Made by a program: the position numbers and the translations under genes
NCBI GenBank assembly: GCA_035547695.1
Contig: DASZUK010000033.1
Location: 1 to 64,000, forward strand
Source: DASZUK01 sp035547695
GTDB lineage: Bacteria; Actinomycetota; Acidimicrobiia; Acidimicrobiales; RAAP-2
Reading direction: 5' to 3'
DNA: 64,000 nt
The notes under the pieces: generated by a model
The model's database searches: none
The model's input: the letters and a program-made list of their open reading frames with translations, nothing else
Told to the model about the DNA's origin: nothing
Shown here: positions 24,015 through 32,623 of the stretch, one piece after another
Numbering within the stretch: position 1 is the stretch's first letter
How the letters are laid out: every line of letters starts with the position of its first letter

Positions 24015-25739
24015 TTACTTGGCCAGGTGCAGCAGGGCGAAGACGATGGAGTCGTACAGGGCCTGCCAACTGGCCTCGATGATGTTCTCGGACACCCCGA
24101 TGGTGGTCCAGGTCCGCCGGTCGTCGGCGGTGTCCACCAGCACCCGGGTGACCGCCCCGGTGCCCCGGCCGGTGTCCAGCACCCGCACCCGGTAGTCGGT
24201 CAGCCGCACCCCGGACAGCGCCGGGAAGTGGGGCCCGATGGCCTGGCGCAGGGCGGCGTCCAGGGCGTTGACCGGGCCGTTGCCCTCCGCCGTGGCCACC
24301 ATCCGGTCGGCGCCGACGTGCACCTTGACGGTGGCCTCGGTCGTCATGTCGGCCGTGCCGGACGTTTCCGCGGAGACGTCCGCGCCGGTCGTTGCCCACC
24401 CGGCCCGGTCGGGCCCGGCGCGGTGCGGGAGGTGGTCGGTGATGACCCGGAAGGACTCGACGGTGAAGAAGTCCGGCTCCCAGCCGGTGGCCCGGCGGAG
24501 CAGCAGCTCCAGGGAGCCGTCGGCGACCTCGAAGTGGTAGCCGACGTGCTCAAGCTGCTTCAACTGGTCCAGCACCCGGCCGATGACCTCGCCGTCCAGG
24601 TCCAGGCCGATCTCGGCGGCCTTCATGGCCAGGGTGGACCGGCCGGCCATCTCGGACACGACCACCCGGGTGCCGTTGCCGACCAGGTCGGGGCTGATGT
24701 GCTCGTACAGGTCGCGGCGGCGGGCCACCGCGCTGGCGTGCAGGCCGGCCTTGTGGGCGAACACCGACGACCCCACGTAGGGCTGCTGGGGGTCCGGGGT
24801 GACGTTGACCAGCTCGGCGATGTGGTGGGCCACCGGGGTCAGCCGCTCCAGGCGGTCGGCCGGGATGGTGCGGATGTGCAGCTTCAGGGACAGGTTGGGG
24901 ATGGCGGCGGACAGGTCGGTGTTGCCGGCCCGCTCGCCGTAGCCGTTGATGCACCCCTGCACCTGGGTGACCCCGGCCTCGACGGCCACCAGGGAGTTGG
25001 CGACGGCGCAGCCGGTGTCGTTGTGGCAGTGGATGCCGAGGCCGGCGCTGCTGTGCTCCCGGACGTCGGCCACCGCCTGGCCGATCTGGTCCGGCAGGGA
25101 GCCGCCGTTGGTGTCGCAGAGCACCAGGGCCTCGGCCCCGGCGGCCTCCGCGGCGTCCAGCACCCGGAGGGAGAAGTCGCGGTGGTGCCGCCAGCCGTCG
25201 AAGAAGTGCTCGGCGTCCACGAACACCCGCATGCCGTGGTCCCGGAGGTAGGCCACCGAGTCGCGGACCATGGCGACGCCCTCGTCCAGTGTGGTCCGCA
25301 GGGCTTCCTCGACGTGGCGGTCCCAGCTCTTGGCCACGATGCAGGCCACCGGGGCCCCGGAGCGGACCAGGTGGCCGAGGACGGGGTCGCCCTCGGCCTT
25401 GCCGCCGGCCCGGCGGGTGGACCCGAAGGCGACCAGGGTGGCGGTGTGCAGCGTCAGCTCGGCGGCGGCCCGGGCGAAGAACTCCTCGTCCTTCGGGTTG
25501 GCCCCCGGCCAGCCGCCCTCGATGTAGGCCACCCCCAGGTGGTCGAGCTGCTGGGCCACCCGCAGCTTGTCGTCCACGGTCAGCGACAGCCCCTCCTGCT
25601 GGCTGCCGTCCCGCAGGGTGGTGTCGAAGATGTCCACCGCCTCCGGCAAGGTGGGCAGTCGGTAGTCGTGGGCCCCACCTGAGTGGGTGTGGCCGGCGTG
25701 GCTGTGCCCGCCGTGGGTGTGGCGGCCGTCAGTCGACAT
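24015..25739 (-). CDS. cimA: (R)-citramalate synthase CimA
   Basis: 574 residues. This is an HMGL-like TIM barrel with FDTTLRDGSQQEG (metal and catalytic residues), HCHNDTGCAVAN (HxH metal motif), GYGERAGNTDL and a C-terminal LeuA-type regulatory domain. It differs from the true LeuA at 36127 and matches the CimA/2-isopropylmalate-synthase-like group that condenses pyruvate and acetyl-CoA to citramalate for isoleucine. The first 25 residues are His-rich (HTHGGHSHAGHTH), perhaps metal-binding. The gene overlaps ilvE by 11 bases and is third in leuB-ilvE-cimA under an attenuator. Confidence 0.88.
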   Translation of the reverse strand: MSTDGRHTHGGHSHAGHTHSGGAHDYRLPTLPEAVDIFDTTLRDGSQQEGLSLTVDDKLRVAQQLDHLGVAYIEGGWPGANPKDEEFFARAAAELTLHTATLVAFGSTRRAGGKAEGDPVLGHLVRSGAPVACIVAKSWDRHVEEALRTTLDEGVAMVRDSVAYLRDHGMRVFVDAEHFFDGWRHHRDFSLRVLDAAEAAGAEALVLCDTNGGSLPDQIGQAVADVREHSSAGLGIHCHNDTGCAVANSLVAVEAGVTQVQGCINGYGERAGNTDLSAAIPNLSLKLHIRTIPADRLERLTPVAHHIAELVNVTPDPQQPYVGSSVFAHKAGLHASAVARRRDLYEHISPDLVGNGTRVVVSEMAGRSTLAMKAAEIGLDLDGEVIGRVLDQLKQLEHVGYHFEVADGSLELLLRRATGWEPDFFTVESFRVITDHLPHRAGPDRAGWATTGADVSAETSGTADMTTEATVKVHVGADRMVATAEGNGPVNALDAALRQAIGPHFPALSGVRLTDYRVRVLDTGRGTGAVTRVLVDTADDRRTWTTIGVSENIIEASWQALYDSIVFALLHLAK

Positions 25740-26658
25740 AGTCCAGCCAGTCCTTGTACCGGTCGACCTCGCCGCGGACGGTGGCGAAGTAGGTCTGCTG
25801 GATCTCGGTGGTGATGGGGCCGGGCCTGCCGGCGCCGACCGGGCGGTCGTCGACGGACCGGATGGGGACCACCTCGGCGGCGGTGCCGGTGAGGAAGGCC
25901 TCGTCGGCCAGGTACAGGTCGGTGCGGATGAGCTGCTCGTGGCGGACCTCGTAGCCGAGGTCGGCGGCGATGGTCTCGACGGTGTCCTGGGTGATGCCGT
26001 CGAGGGCCCCGGCGTCGGAGGTGGGCGGGGTGAGCAGAACGCCGTCGCGGACCACGAAGATGTTCTCGCCGGTGCACTCGGACACCCGGCCGTCGGAGGT
26101 GAGCAGGATGGCCTCGTCGTAGCCGGCCTTCAACGCCTCCACCTTGGCCAGGGAGGAGTTGACGTACATGCCGGTGCCCTTGGCCGCGGTGGGGACGGCG
26201 TTGGGGTCGTGGCGGCGCCAGGAGCTGATCTTCATGGACACCCCGTTGGCCACCCCGTCGTCACCCAGGTAGGTGCCCCACGGCCAGGCCGCGATGGACA
26301 CGTTGACCGGGCTGGGCAGCGGGTTGAGGCCCATCTCGCCGTAGCCCAGGTAGACCAGCGGGCGCAGGTAGCAGCCGTCGGGGAGGTCGTTGACGCGGAC
26401 CACCTCCCGTGAGGCCTCGACGATCTGGTCCTCGGTGAACGGGACGTCGATGAGGAAGATGCCGGCGGAGGCGAACAGCCGCCGGATGTGGTCGGCCAGC
26501 CGGAACACGGCCACCCCCCGCGGGGTGGGGTAGGCACGGATGCCCTCGAACACCCCGGAGCCGTAGTGCATGGTGTGGGTGAGGACGTGCACGGTGGCGT
26601 CGGCCCAGTCCACCAGGTCGCCGTCCATCCAGATCTTCTTGGTCGGGGTGATGGGCAT
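25729..26658 (-). CDS. ilvE: Branched-chain amino acid aminotransferase IlvE
   Basis: 309 residues, fold-type IV PLP aminotransferase. It catalyses the last step of Leu, Ile and Val synthesis. Motifs are HYGSGVFEGIRAY, YLRPLVYLGYGEMGLNP, and TAAKGTGMYVNSSLAK with the likely PLP Lys in the late DEAILLTSDGRVSECTGENIF neighbourhood as in the bacterial class I form. The C-terminus ends ATVRGEVDRYKDWLDYV as is typical. It sits 5 bases after leuB and overlaps cimA. Confidence 0.93.
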   Translation of the reverse strand: MPITPTKKIWMDGDLVDWADATVHVLTHTMHYGSGVFEGIRAYPTPRGVAVFRLADHIRRLFASAGIFLIDVPFTEDQIVEASREVVRVNDLPDGCYLRPLVYLGYGEMGLNPLPSPVNVSIAAWPWGTYLGDDGVANGVSMKISSWRRHDPNAVPTAAKGTGMYVNSSLAKVEALKAGYDEAILLTSDGRVSECTGENIFVVRDGVLLTPPTSDAGALDGITQDTVETIAADLGYEVRHEQLIRTDLYLADEAFLTGTAAEVVPIRSVDDRPVGAGRPGPITTEIQQTYFATVRGEVDRYKDWLDYVD

Positions 26659-26663
26659 GGCGG

Positions 26664-27683
26664 TCAGAGCCTTTCTGCGATGGCGTCGCCGACGGCGGCG
26701 GTGGACTGGGGTTGACCGGGCCCGGCGTCGATGTAGGCCCGGACGGCCTTGTTGATCCGGGCGGCCGCGTCGGCCTCGCCCAGGTGGTCGAGCATCAGGG
26801 AGGCCGACACCACCGCGGCCAGTGGGTTGGCGACGCCCTGGCCGGCGATGTCATGGGCGGCGCCGTGGACCGGCTCGAACAGGGACGGGCCGGTGCGGGC
26901 CGGGTTGAGGTTGGCGGAGGCGGCGAACCCGATGCCGCCGGTGACGGCGCCGGCCAGGTCGGTGAGGATGTCGCCGAACAGGTTGTCGGTGACGATCACG
27001 TCGTAGCGGGAGGCCCGCTCGACCAGGTAGATGCAGGCGGCGTCGACGTGGTTGTAGTCGTGGGCCACGTCGGGGAACTCCGGGGCCAGGTCGTTGACGG
27101 TGCGCTGCCAGAGGTCGCCGGAGAAGGTGAGGACGTTGGTCTTGTGCACCAGGGTCAGCCGGTGGGCCGGACGGCTCTGGGCCAGCTCGAAGGCGAACCG
27201 GGCGCACCGCTCGGCGCCCATCCGGGTGTTGACGGACCCCTGGGTGGCCACCTCGAACGGGGTGCCCTTCCGGAGGAAGCCGCCCTCGCCGGCGTAGGTG
27301 CCCTCGGTGTTCTCCCGGACGACCACGAAGTCGGCCCCCTCGGCGATGGACCCGGGGACGCCGACGAACGGCCGCAGGTTGACGTACAGGTCCAGCTCGA
27401 ACCGCATCCGGAGCAGCAGGCCCCGCTCCAGGGTGCCGGGGGGCACGGTGGTGTCGCCGACCGGCGGCCCGACCGCGCCGAGCAGGATGGCGTCGAACCC
27501 GCGGAGCTCGTCCAGGACGGCGTCGGGCAGGACGTCGCCGGTGCGGACGTACCGGTCGGCGCCGAGGTCGTAGTCGACGGTGTCCAGGGACACCCCGGCG
27601 GCGGCCACCACCTTCAGGGCCTCGGCCAGCACCTCGGGACCGATGCCGTCGCCGCCGATCACCGCCACCCGATGGCCGCTCAC
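26664..27683 (-). CDS. leuB: 3-isopropylmalate dehydrogenase LeuB
   Basis: 339 residues from the GTG at 27683 with AGGTGA ahead of it. The family N-terminus VAVIGGDGIGPEV, the substrate-binding RENTEGTYAGEGG, HKTNVLTFSGDLW, and the NAD/metal motif DVIVTDNLFGDILTDLAGAV are all present. The enzyme oxidises and decarboxylates 3-isopropylmalate in leucine synthesis. First structural gene of leuB-ilvE-cimA; a leader peptide and terminator precede it. The frame remains open far upstream but that part is not protein-like. Confidence 0.94.
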   Translation of the reverse strand: MSGHRVAVIGGDGIGPEVLAEALKVVAAAGVSLDTVDYDLGADRYVRTGDVLPDAVLDELRGFDAILLGAVGPPVGDTTVPPGTLERGLLLRMRFELDLYVNLRPFVGVPGSIAEGADFVVVRENTEGTYAGEGGFLRKGTPFEVATQGSVNTRMGAERCARFAFELAQSRPAHRLTLVHKTNVLTFSGDLWQRTVNDLAPEFPDVAHDYNHVDAACIYLVERASRYDVIVTDNLFGDILTDLAGAVTGGIGFAASANLNPARTGPSLFEPVHGAAHDIAGQGVANPLAAVVSASLMLDHLGEADAAARINKAVRAYIDAGPGQPQSTAAVGDAIAERL

Positions 27684-27790
27684 CAGTTCACCTGCGCCGT
27701 GCGCACTGCTGCTCCTCTCGTGCCGGCCGCCGCGGTGGCGGCCGGTCCCTCCCTGTCGTCCTGTCCCTTGTCGTCCTGTCCCCGGAAATG

Positions 27791-27814
27791 AAAAACCGCC
27801 CACGGTGTGGACGG
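27791..27814 (-). terminator. Attenuator terminator of leuB-ilvE-cimA
   Basis: On the minus strand an 8-bp stem (CCGTCCAC / GTGGGCGG, one G-U pair, loop ACC) is followed directly by TTTTT. It lies between the leader peptide and leuB. A second hairpin, GCACC-CCCC-GGTGC in RNA sense (27827-27840), lies between the leader stop and the terminator and could serve as a pause structure. Confidence 0.85.
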
Positions 27815-27844
27815 TCGAAGAGGCACGCACCGGGGGGTGCGGGC

Positions 27845-27877
27845 CTACGGGATAATGAATACCGGCTTCAGGTCCAT
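27845..27877 (-). CDS. Leader peptide of leuB-ilvE-cimA attenuator
   Basis: A 10-residue ORF, MDLKPVFIIP, contains Leu, Val and two adjacent Ile codons just before the stop. It is followed within 60 bases by a hairpin and an intrinsic terminator. This is the layout of ribosome-mediated attenuation, in which stalling at regulatory codons prevents terminator formation. It is too short for gene callers. A promoter ends 8 bases before its ATG, so the mRNA may be almost leaderless. Confidence 0.75.
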   Translation of the reverse strand: MDLKPVFIIP

Positions 27878-27885
27878 CGCCCGTA

Positions 27886-27914
27886 AGTCTCCCGTACCGG
27901 CGGCCCGGCGTCAA
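27886..27914 (-). promoter_or_regulatory. Promoter of leuB-ilvE-cimA
   Basis: On the minus strand a -35 TTGACG (27909-27914) and a -10 GAGACT (27886-27891) are 17 bases apart. Transcription would start at or just before the leader ATG at 27877. Between leuB and the terminator is a direct repeat of TGTCGTCCTGTCCC (about 27753-27782) with no other feature. Confidence 0.5.
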
Positions 27915-28077
27915 CCGGTTCGTTGCACGTCCTACCACCTGCCCCGGCCGGTCGGGCCCCTGGCGGCGACCCCTCGCGGCGGGGCGGTGCCCGGCGTGGC
28001 GGATGAATGGGGGACCCCCGCAGATCGAATGGCGCGCCGTGGAGGACGGCGCCGGGGAGCCGGTAGCGTGGGAGGCC

Positions 28078-28578
28078 GTGACCGATCCCCATGCCAACGC
28101 CGCCCAGCCGGCCCGGCTGACCCAGGCGACCCACGACCGGCTGCAGGCCGAGCTGGAGGACCTGACCACCCGGGGCCGGGTAGAGATCGCCCAGGCCATC
28201 GAGGCGGCCCGGGCGTTGGGGGACCTGTCGGAGAACGGGGACTACCACGCCGCCAAGGACACCCAGGGGAAGATGGAGTCCCGCATCCGGCAGCTCCAGG
28301 CCCTGTTGAAGCACGCCCAGATCGTGGAGGGGGGCGGCGACGGCAGCGGCACGGTGGACCACGGGGTGGTGGTCACCATCCGATACGAGGGGGACGACGA
28401 GGACGACACCCAGGCCTTCTTCGTGGGGTCCATCGAGGAGCAGCACGGCGACCTGCCGGTGGTGTCCCCCAGCGCCCCGCTGGGGCAGGCCCTGATGGGC
28501 AAGGCGGCGGGGGCCACGGTGGAGTACGAGGCCCCCGGCGGGACGCTGCGGGTGGAGATCGTGAAGGTGGGGGCCTGA
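28078..28578 (+). CDS. greA: Transcription elongation factor GreA
   Basis: 166 residues from the GTG at 28078. The N-terminal coiled coil ends in the acidic tip LGDLSENGDYHAAKD, which reaches into RNA polymerase to stimulate transcript cleavage and rescue backtracked complexes. The C-terminal FKBP-like domain includes ISPSAPLG-type VSPSAPLGQALMGKAAG. GGGAGG lies just before the start. The frame extends to 28003, but the longer form lacks family similarity. Its TGA overlaps the leuC ATG, so greA leads a greA-leuC-leuD transcript. Confidence 0.92.
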   Translation: MTDPHANAAQPARLTQATHDRLQAELEDLTTRGRVEIAQAIEAARALGDLSENGDYHAAKDTQGKMESRIRQLQALLKHAQIVEGGGDGSGTVDHGVVVTIRYEGDDEDDTQAFFVGSIEEQHGDLPVVSPSAPLGQALMGKAAGATVEYEAPGGTLRVEIVKVGA

Positions 28579-29993
28579 TGGCCGGGAACCCGAGGACGCT
28601 GTCGGAGAAGGTGTGGGACGCCCACGTGGTGCACCAGGCCGAGGGTGAGCCGGACCTGCTGTTCATCGACCTGCACCTGGTGCACGAGGTGACGTCGCCG
28701 CAGGCGTTCGACGGCCTCCGGATGGCGGGCCGGAAGGTGCGCCGGCCGGACCTGACGGTGGCCACCGCCGACCACAACGTGCCGACCACCGACATCGACA
28801 AGCCGGTGGCCGACCCGGTCTCGGCCAAGCAGTTGTCGGTGCTGAACGCCAACTGCGCCGAGTTCGGCATCACCTGCTACCCGATGGGGGACGCCAACCA
28901 GGGCATCGTGCACGTCATCGGGCCGGAGCAGGGGCTGACGCAGCCGGGGATGACCATTGTGTGCGGGGACAGCCACACGTCCACCCACGGCGCCTTCGGG
29001 GCCCTGGCCTTCGGCATCGGGACCAGCGAGGTGGAGCACGTGCTGGCCACCCAGACCCTGCCGCAGCACCGGCCGGCCACCATGGCGGTGACGGTCGACG
29101 GGGAGCTGCCGGCCGGGGTGACCGCCAAGGACGTGGTGCTGGCGGTCATCGGCCGCATCGGCACCGGCGGCGGCATGGGCCACGTCATCGAGTACCGCGG
29201 GGCGGCCATCCGGTCGCTGTCCATGGAAGGCCGGATGACGGTGTGCAACATGAGCATCGAGGGCGGCGCCCGGGCCGGGATGGTGGCGCCGGACGACACC
29301 ACGTTCGAGTACCTGGAGGGCCGGCCGCACGCCCCGAAGGGGACGGCGTGGGACGAGGCGGTGGCGTACTGGAAGGCGCTGCCCACCGACGACGGGGCCA
29401 CGTTCGACAAGGAGGTGGTGCTGGACGGCGGGCGGCTGGTGCCGTACGTGAGCTGGGGCACCAACCCGGCCCAGGTGGCCCCGATCGACGGGGTCATCCC
29501 GGACCCGGGCTCGTTCGCGGACCACCACGACCGCGACTCGGCGGCCCGGGCGCTGGCCTACATGGGGCTGGCCGCGGGGACCCCGCTGCGGGAGGTGCCG
29601 GTGGACACGGTGTTCCTGGGGTCGTGCACCAACTCCCGCATCGAGGACCTCCGGGCGGCCGCCGCGGTGCTGGACGGCCGGCAGGTGCGGTCGGGGATGC
29701 GGGCGCTGGTGGTGCCGGGGTCGCACCGGGTGAAGGCCCAGGCGGAGGCGGAGGGGCTGGACAAGGTGTTCGTGGCGGCCGGCTTCGACTGGCGGGAGCC
29801 GGGCTGCTCGATGTGCCTGGCGATGAACCCGGACAAGCTGTCGCCGGGCGAGCGGTGCGCGTCGACGTCCAACCGGAACTTCGAGGGCCGGCAGGGCCGC
29901 GGCGGCCGCACCCACCTGGTGTCCCCCGAGGTGGCCGCGGCCACCGCGGTGGCCGGGCACTTCGCCACCCCGTCCGACCTGGAGGCACGATGA
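28578..29993 (+). CDS. leuC: 3-isopropylmalate dehydratase large subunit LeuC
   Basis: 471 residues. Aconitase-family iron-sulfur enzyme that isomerises 2- to 3-isopropylmalate with LeuD. Cluster cysteines are visible in LGSCTNSRIEDL and GCSMCLAMNPD. The N-terminal VWDAHVV and TADHNVPTTD and the block CGDSHTSTHGAFGALAFGIG are family hallmarks. ATG overlaps the greA stop as TGATG and the end overlaps leuD as ATGA. No attenuator precedes this unit. Confidence 0.96.
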   Translation: MAGNPRTLSEKVWDAHVVHQAEGEPDLLFIDLHLVHEVTSPQAFDGLRMAGRKVRRPDLTVATADHNVPTTDIDKPVADPVSAKQLSVLNANCAEFGITCYPMGDANQGIVHVIGPEQGLTQPGMTIVCGDSHTSTHGAFGALAFGIGTSEVEHVLATQTLPQHRPATMAVTVDGELPAGVTAKDVVLAVIGRIGTGGGMGHVIEYRGAAIRSLSMEGRMTVCNMSIEGGARAGMVAPDDTTFEYLEGRPHAPKGTAWDEAVAYWKALPTDDGATFDKEVVLDGGRLVPYVSWGTNPAQVAPIDGVIPDPGSFADHHDRDSAARALAYMGLAAGTPLREVPVDTVFLGSCTNSRIEDLRAAAAVLDGRQVRSGMRALVVPGSHRVKAQAEAEGLDKVFVAAGFDWREPGCSMCLAMNPDKLSPGERCASTSNRNFEGRQGRGGRTHLVSPEVAAATAVAGHFATPSDLEAR

Positions 29994-30589
29994 AGCCGGT
30001 GACGATCATCACCGCCCGGGCGGTCCCGCTGGACCGCTCCGACGTGGACACCGACCAGATCATCCCGTCGGACTGGTTGAAGCGGGTGGAGCGGACCGGG
30101 TTCGGGGCCGGGCTGTTCTCGGAGTGGCGCGACGACCGCGACTTCGTGTTGAACCAGCCCCACCACGTCGGCGCCGGCATCCTGGTGGCCGGCCACAACT
30201 TCGGCACCGGGTCGTCCCGGGAGCACGCGGTGTGGGCCCTGTTGGACTACGGGTTCGAGGCGGTGGTGTCGTCGCAGTTCGCGGACATCTTCCGGAACAA
30301 CTGCACCAAGCAGGGGCTGGTGCCGGTGCAGGTCACCCCGGAGGTGCTGCGGGCGCTGTTCGACGCCATCGACGCCGACCCGTCGGTGGAGCTGACCATC
30401 GACGTGGCCCGGGGCACCGTCGAGGCCCCGGCGGCCGGCATCACCGCCACGTTCCCGCTGGACGAGTTCACCCGGGAGCGGCTGCTGAACGGCTGGGACG
30501 ACATCGGGCTGTCGCTGCGGTACGAGGACGACCTGGAGGCCTACGAGGCCGCCCGGCCGTCCTGGCTGCCGACCACCGCTCCCGCCTGA
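29990..30589 (+). CDS. leuD: 3-isopropylmalate dehydratase small subunit LeuD
   Basis: 199 residues. Swivel-domain subunit: DVDTDQIIPSDWLKRVERTGFG, then NFGTGSSREHAVWALLDYGF, FADIFRNNCTKQGL and a C-terminal ERLLNGWDDIGL. It forms the active dehydratase with LeuC. Its last 49 bases overlap the end of the convergent ferredoxin gene. Confidence 0.95.
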   Translation: MKPVTIITARAVPLDRSDVDTDQIIPSDWLKRVERTGFGAGLFSEWRDDRDFVLNQPHHVGAGILVAGHNFGTGSSREHAVWALLDYGFEAVVSSQFADIFRNNCTKQGLVPVQVTPEVLRALFDAIDADPSVELTIDVARGTVEAPAAGITATFPLDEFTRERLLNGWDDIGLSLRYEDDLEAYEAARPSWLPTTAPA

Positions 30590-30813
30590 CCCCGGTCGGC
30601 TCGACGGAGGGCCAGGGCCAGCTTCGGGCACATGGCGGCCGCCCGGCGGGCTGTGCGGAGCCGGGCGGCGGGGACGTCGCCACTGGCCACCATCGGGTAG
30701 CCCCAGTCGTCCAGGGCCACCAGGCCGGGGGCCACCTCCGCGCAGAGGCCGTGGCCGTCACAGCCGATGGGGTCCACCTCCAACCGGTACCGGCCGGAGC
30801 CTGCCGGCCTCAT
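30541..30813 (-). CDS. Small ferredoxin
   Basis: 90 residues. Cys spacing is CDGHGLC (Cx5C) followed 40-50 residues later by MCPK, which fits single-cluster [3Fe-4S]/[4Fe-4S] ferredoxins common as electron carriers in actinobacteria. It overlaps the NuoF-like gene upstream by four bases. It is the last of five minus-strand genes and would pass electrons to or from the flavoprotein. Its 3' end lies inside the end of leuD on the other strand. Confidence 0.8.
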   Translation of the reverse strand: MRPAGSGRYRLEVDPIGCDGHGLCAEVAPGLVALDDWGYPMVASGDVPAARLRTARRAAAMCPKLALALRRADRGQAGAVVGSQDGRAAS

Positions 30814-32060
30814 GCGGCCCCGCCGGGGGTGGGCAGGACCGCTGGGTGGTCGACACCGGGGCAGGGGCCGTGCCGGCGGTGCCGGTCGACGTGGTCGGCG
30901 AAGGCGGCCATGGCGGAGGCGACGAACCGGGCGGCGCCGTCCGGCAGCTTGCAGGCGCCGCGGCCGGCCACCATGGCGGACCACCGCTGCACCTGCCGGA
31001 CCGCCCCGGGGTCGCCGGCCACCACGCCCCGGAGGGCGGCGGCGACGGCCGGCAGGCCGGCGGCACAGGGGCCGCACTGCCCGGCGGACTGGGCGGCCAG
31101 CCACCGGGCCACCCGGGCCACCTCGGCCAGGGGGCAGCAGCCGTCCGGCAGGGTGGCCAGGACGCCGCAGCCGAAGGCCGCGCCGTGCCGGCCCAGCGAC
31201 GCCCGGGTCCAGGTGGTGCCGGGGACCCGGTCGGCGGACAGCCAGGTGCCGGAGTAGCCGCCGACCAGCACCGGGCCGGCCGGCAGCAGCCCGTCCAGCG
31301 GGGTGCCGGGCTCGATCTCGACCACCCAGCGGTTGACGGTGGCCAGCATGGTGCCGGGGTCGTCCGCGGTGCCGGCCTGCCGCCACCAGTCGGCTCCGAA
31401 CCGGGCCAGCAGGGCCAACTGGGCCAGGGTCTCCACGTTGTCCACCAGGGTGGGCCGCCGGCCGACGCCCCGGGTCGACGGCCGCGGCGGGGTCCGGGTC
31501 GGCAGCGGCCGGCCGGTGTCCAACCAGTTGACCAGTGCGGACTCCTCCCCCACCACGTACCGGTCCGGGGCCACCGCCACCGCCATCTCCACCGGCCCGA
31601 CCCCGGTTCGCCCGGCCCCGGTTCGCTCAGACAGGGCCCGGCGCAGGGTCTCGGCGGCGGCGGGGTCGGTGACGCAGAGGACCGCCCGGTCGGCCCCGAC
31701 GACGACGGCGGCGGCGGCCATCCCGTCGAGGACCAGGTGCGGGTTGTGCTGCAGCAGGGTGCGGTCCTTGGCGCTGAGCGGCTCCCCTTCGGTGCCGTTG
31801 GCCACCACCACCGGCCGCTTCCCGGTGGTCCGGACGGCGGCCAGCACCGCGGCCAGCTTGTCGGCGGTGGGGAACCCGGCGCCGCCGCGGCCGCGGAGGC
31901 CGGCCCGGCCGGCCTCGGCCACCAGGTCGGCCGGCAGCCGCAACGGGCCCCACCGGGCCAGGTGGCCGTCCAGGCCGGGGCCGCCGTCGGTACGGGTCAG
32001 CCGGGGCGACCCGCCCGGCAACGGGCCCGGGGTGCCGGGCCGGGTCTGCACCATGGTCAT
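30810..32060 (-). CDS. NuoF-like flavoprotein (NADH dehydrogenase 51-kDa family)
   Basis: 416 residues. The FMN/NADH domain motif GRGGAGFPTADKLAAV, ANGTEGEPLSAKDRTLL, GEESALVNWLDTGRP and VDNVETLAQL match the complex I NuoF family. The iron-sulfur motif reads SAGQCGPCAAG, where NuoF has SCGQCxPCR, so the first Cys is Ala; another Cys lies in GRGACKLPDG. It is probably an NAD(P)H- or ferredoxin-linked dehydrogenase subunit of a small complex with the heme-b membrane protein and ferredoxin next to it. The ATG at 32060 follows GAGGAGCG. Confidence 0.78.
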   Translation of the reverse strand: MTMVQTRPGTPGPLPGGSPRLTRTDGGPGLDGHLARWGPLRLPADLVAEAGRAGLRGRGGAGFPTADKLAAVLAAVRTTGKRPVVVANGTEGEPLSAKDRTLLQHNPHLVLDGMAAAAVVVGADRAVLCVTDPAAAETLRRALSERTGAGRTGVGPVEMAVAVAPDRYVVGEESALVNWLDTGRPLPTRTPPRPSTRGVGRRPTLVDNVETLAQLALLARFGADWWRQAGTADDPGTMLATVNRWVVEIEPGTPLDGLLPAGPVLVGGYSGTWLSADRVPGTTWTRASLGRHGAAFGCGVLATLPDGCCPLAEVARVARWLAAQSAGQCGPCAAGLPAVAAALRGVVAGDPGAVRQVQRWSAMVAGRGACKLPDGAARFVASAMAAFADHVDRHRRHGPCPGVDHPAVLPTPGGAA

Positions 32061-32611
32061 GGGACGCTCCTCGGTCGACGGGGAAGGGGGACGGGACGGT
32101 TGCCGGCGGCCAGCCGCCAGGCAGCCGCGGCGGCGACCGGGGCGACGCAGCCCAGCACCACCACCAGCCCCCAGCCGGCCCGGCTGTCGGAGCCGGCGCC
32201 GAGGCCGTGCAGGACGGCCAGCGGCCACAGCAGCCAGGACGCCCAGTGCACCGCCCGCCAGGTGCCGTAACGGAGGTGCCGGCGGAGGACGCTGGTGGCG
32301 GTGACCGCGACGGCCAGGTCGACGGCCACCGCCCCCAGCCCCACCCACAGCGGCCGGTACGGGGACCGGAACGGCACCACCACGTCCAGCCAGCCGAGGC
32401 CGACCCAGGAGTCGAGGACGGCGGTGACGACGTGGACGGCGACGAAGCAGACGGCCAGCAGGGCCACGCTGCGGTGCAGGCCGGCGGTGACGGACCGGGG
32501 CCACCGCGGCGACCGCCACCGGCGGGCGCCGACGACCCCGAGGAAGACGGCGGCGGACAGCAGGGCCAGGGCCACCAGGCCGCTGCCGCGCATCACGTAC
32601 CAGTCGATCAC
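32057..32611 (-). CDS. Ferric reductase-like heme-b membrane protein
   Basis: 184 residues with about five or six membrane helices. Histidines in helices (GLHRSVALL, VAVHVVTAVL, AVHWASWLLW, AVLHGLGAG) are positioned to bind two b hemes, as in ferric reductase-like transmembrane domains. It would carry electrons across the membrane between the cytoplasmic NuoF-like protein/ferredoxin and an outer flavin carrier. It overlaps the NuoF-like gene by four bases and follows apbE by 12. Confidence 0.75.
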   Translation of the reverse strand: MIDWYVMRGSGLVALALLSAAVFLGVVGARRWRSPRWPRSVTAGLHRSVALLAVCFVAVHVVTAVLDSWVGLGWLDVVVPFRSPYRPLWVGLGAVAVDLAVAVTATSVLRRHLRYGTWRAVHWASWLLWPLAVLHGLGAGSDSRAGWGLVVVLGCVAPVAAAAAWRLAAGNRPVPLPRRPRSVP

Positions 32612-32623
32612 GGCCGGGCTCCG

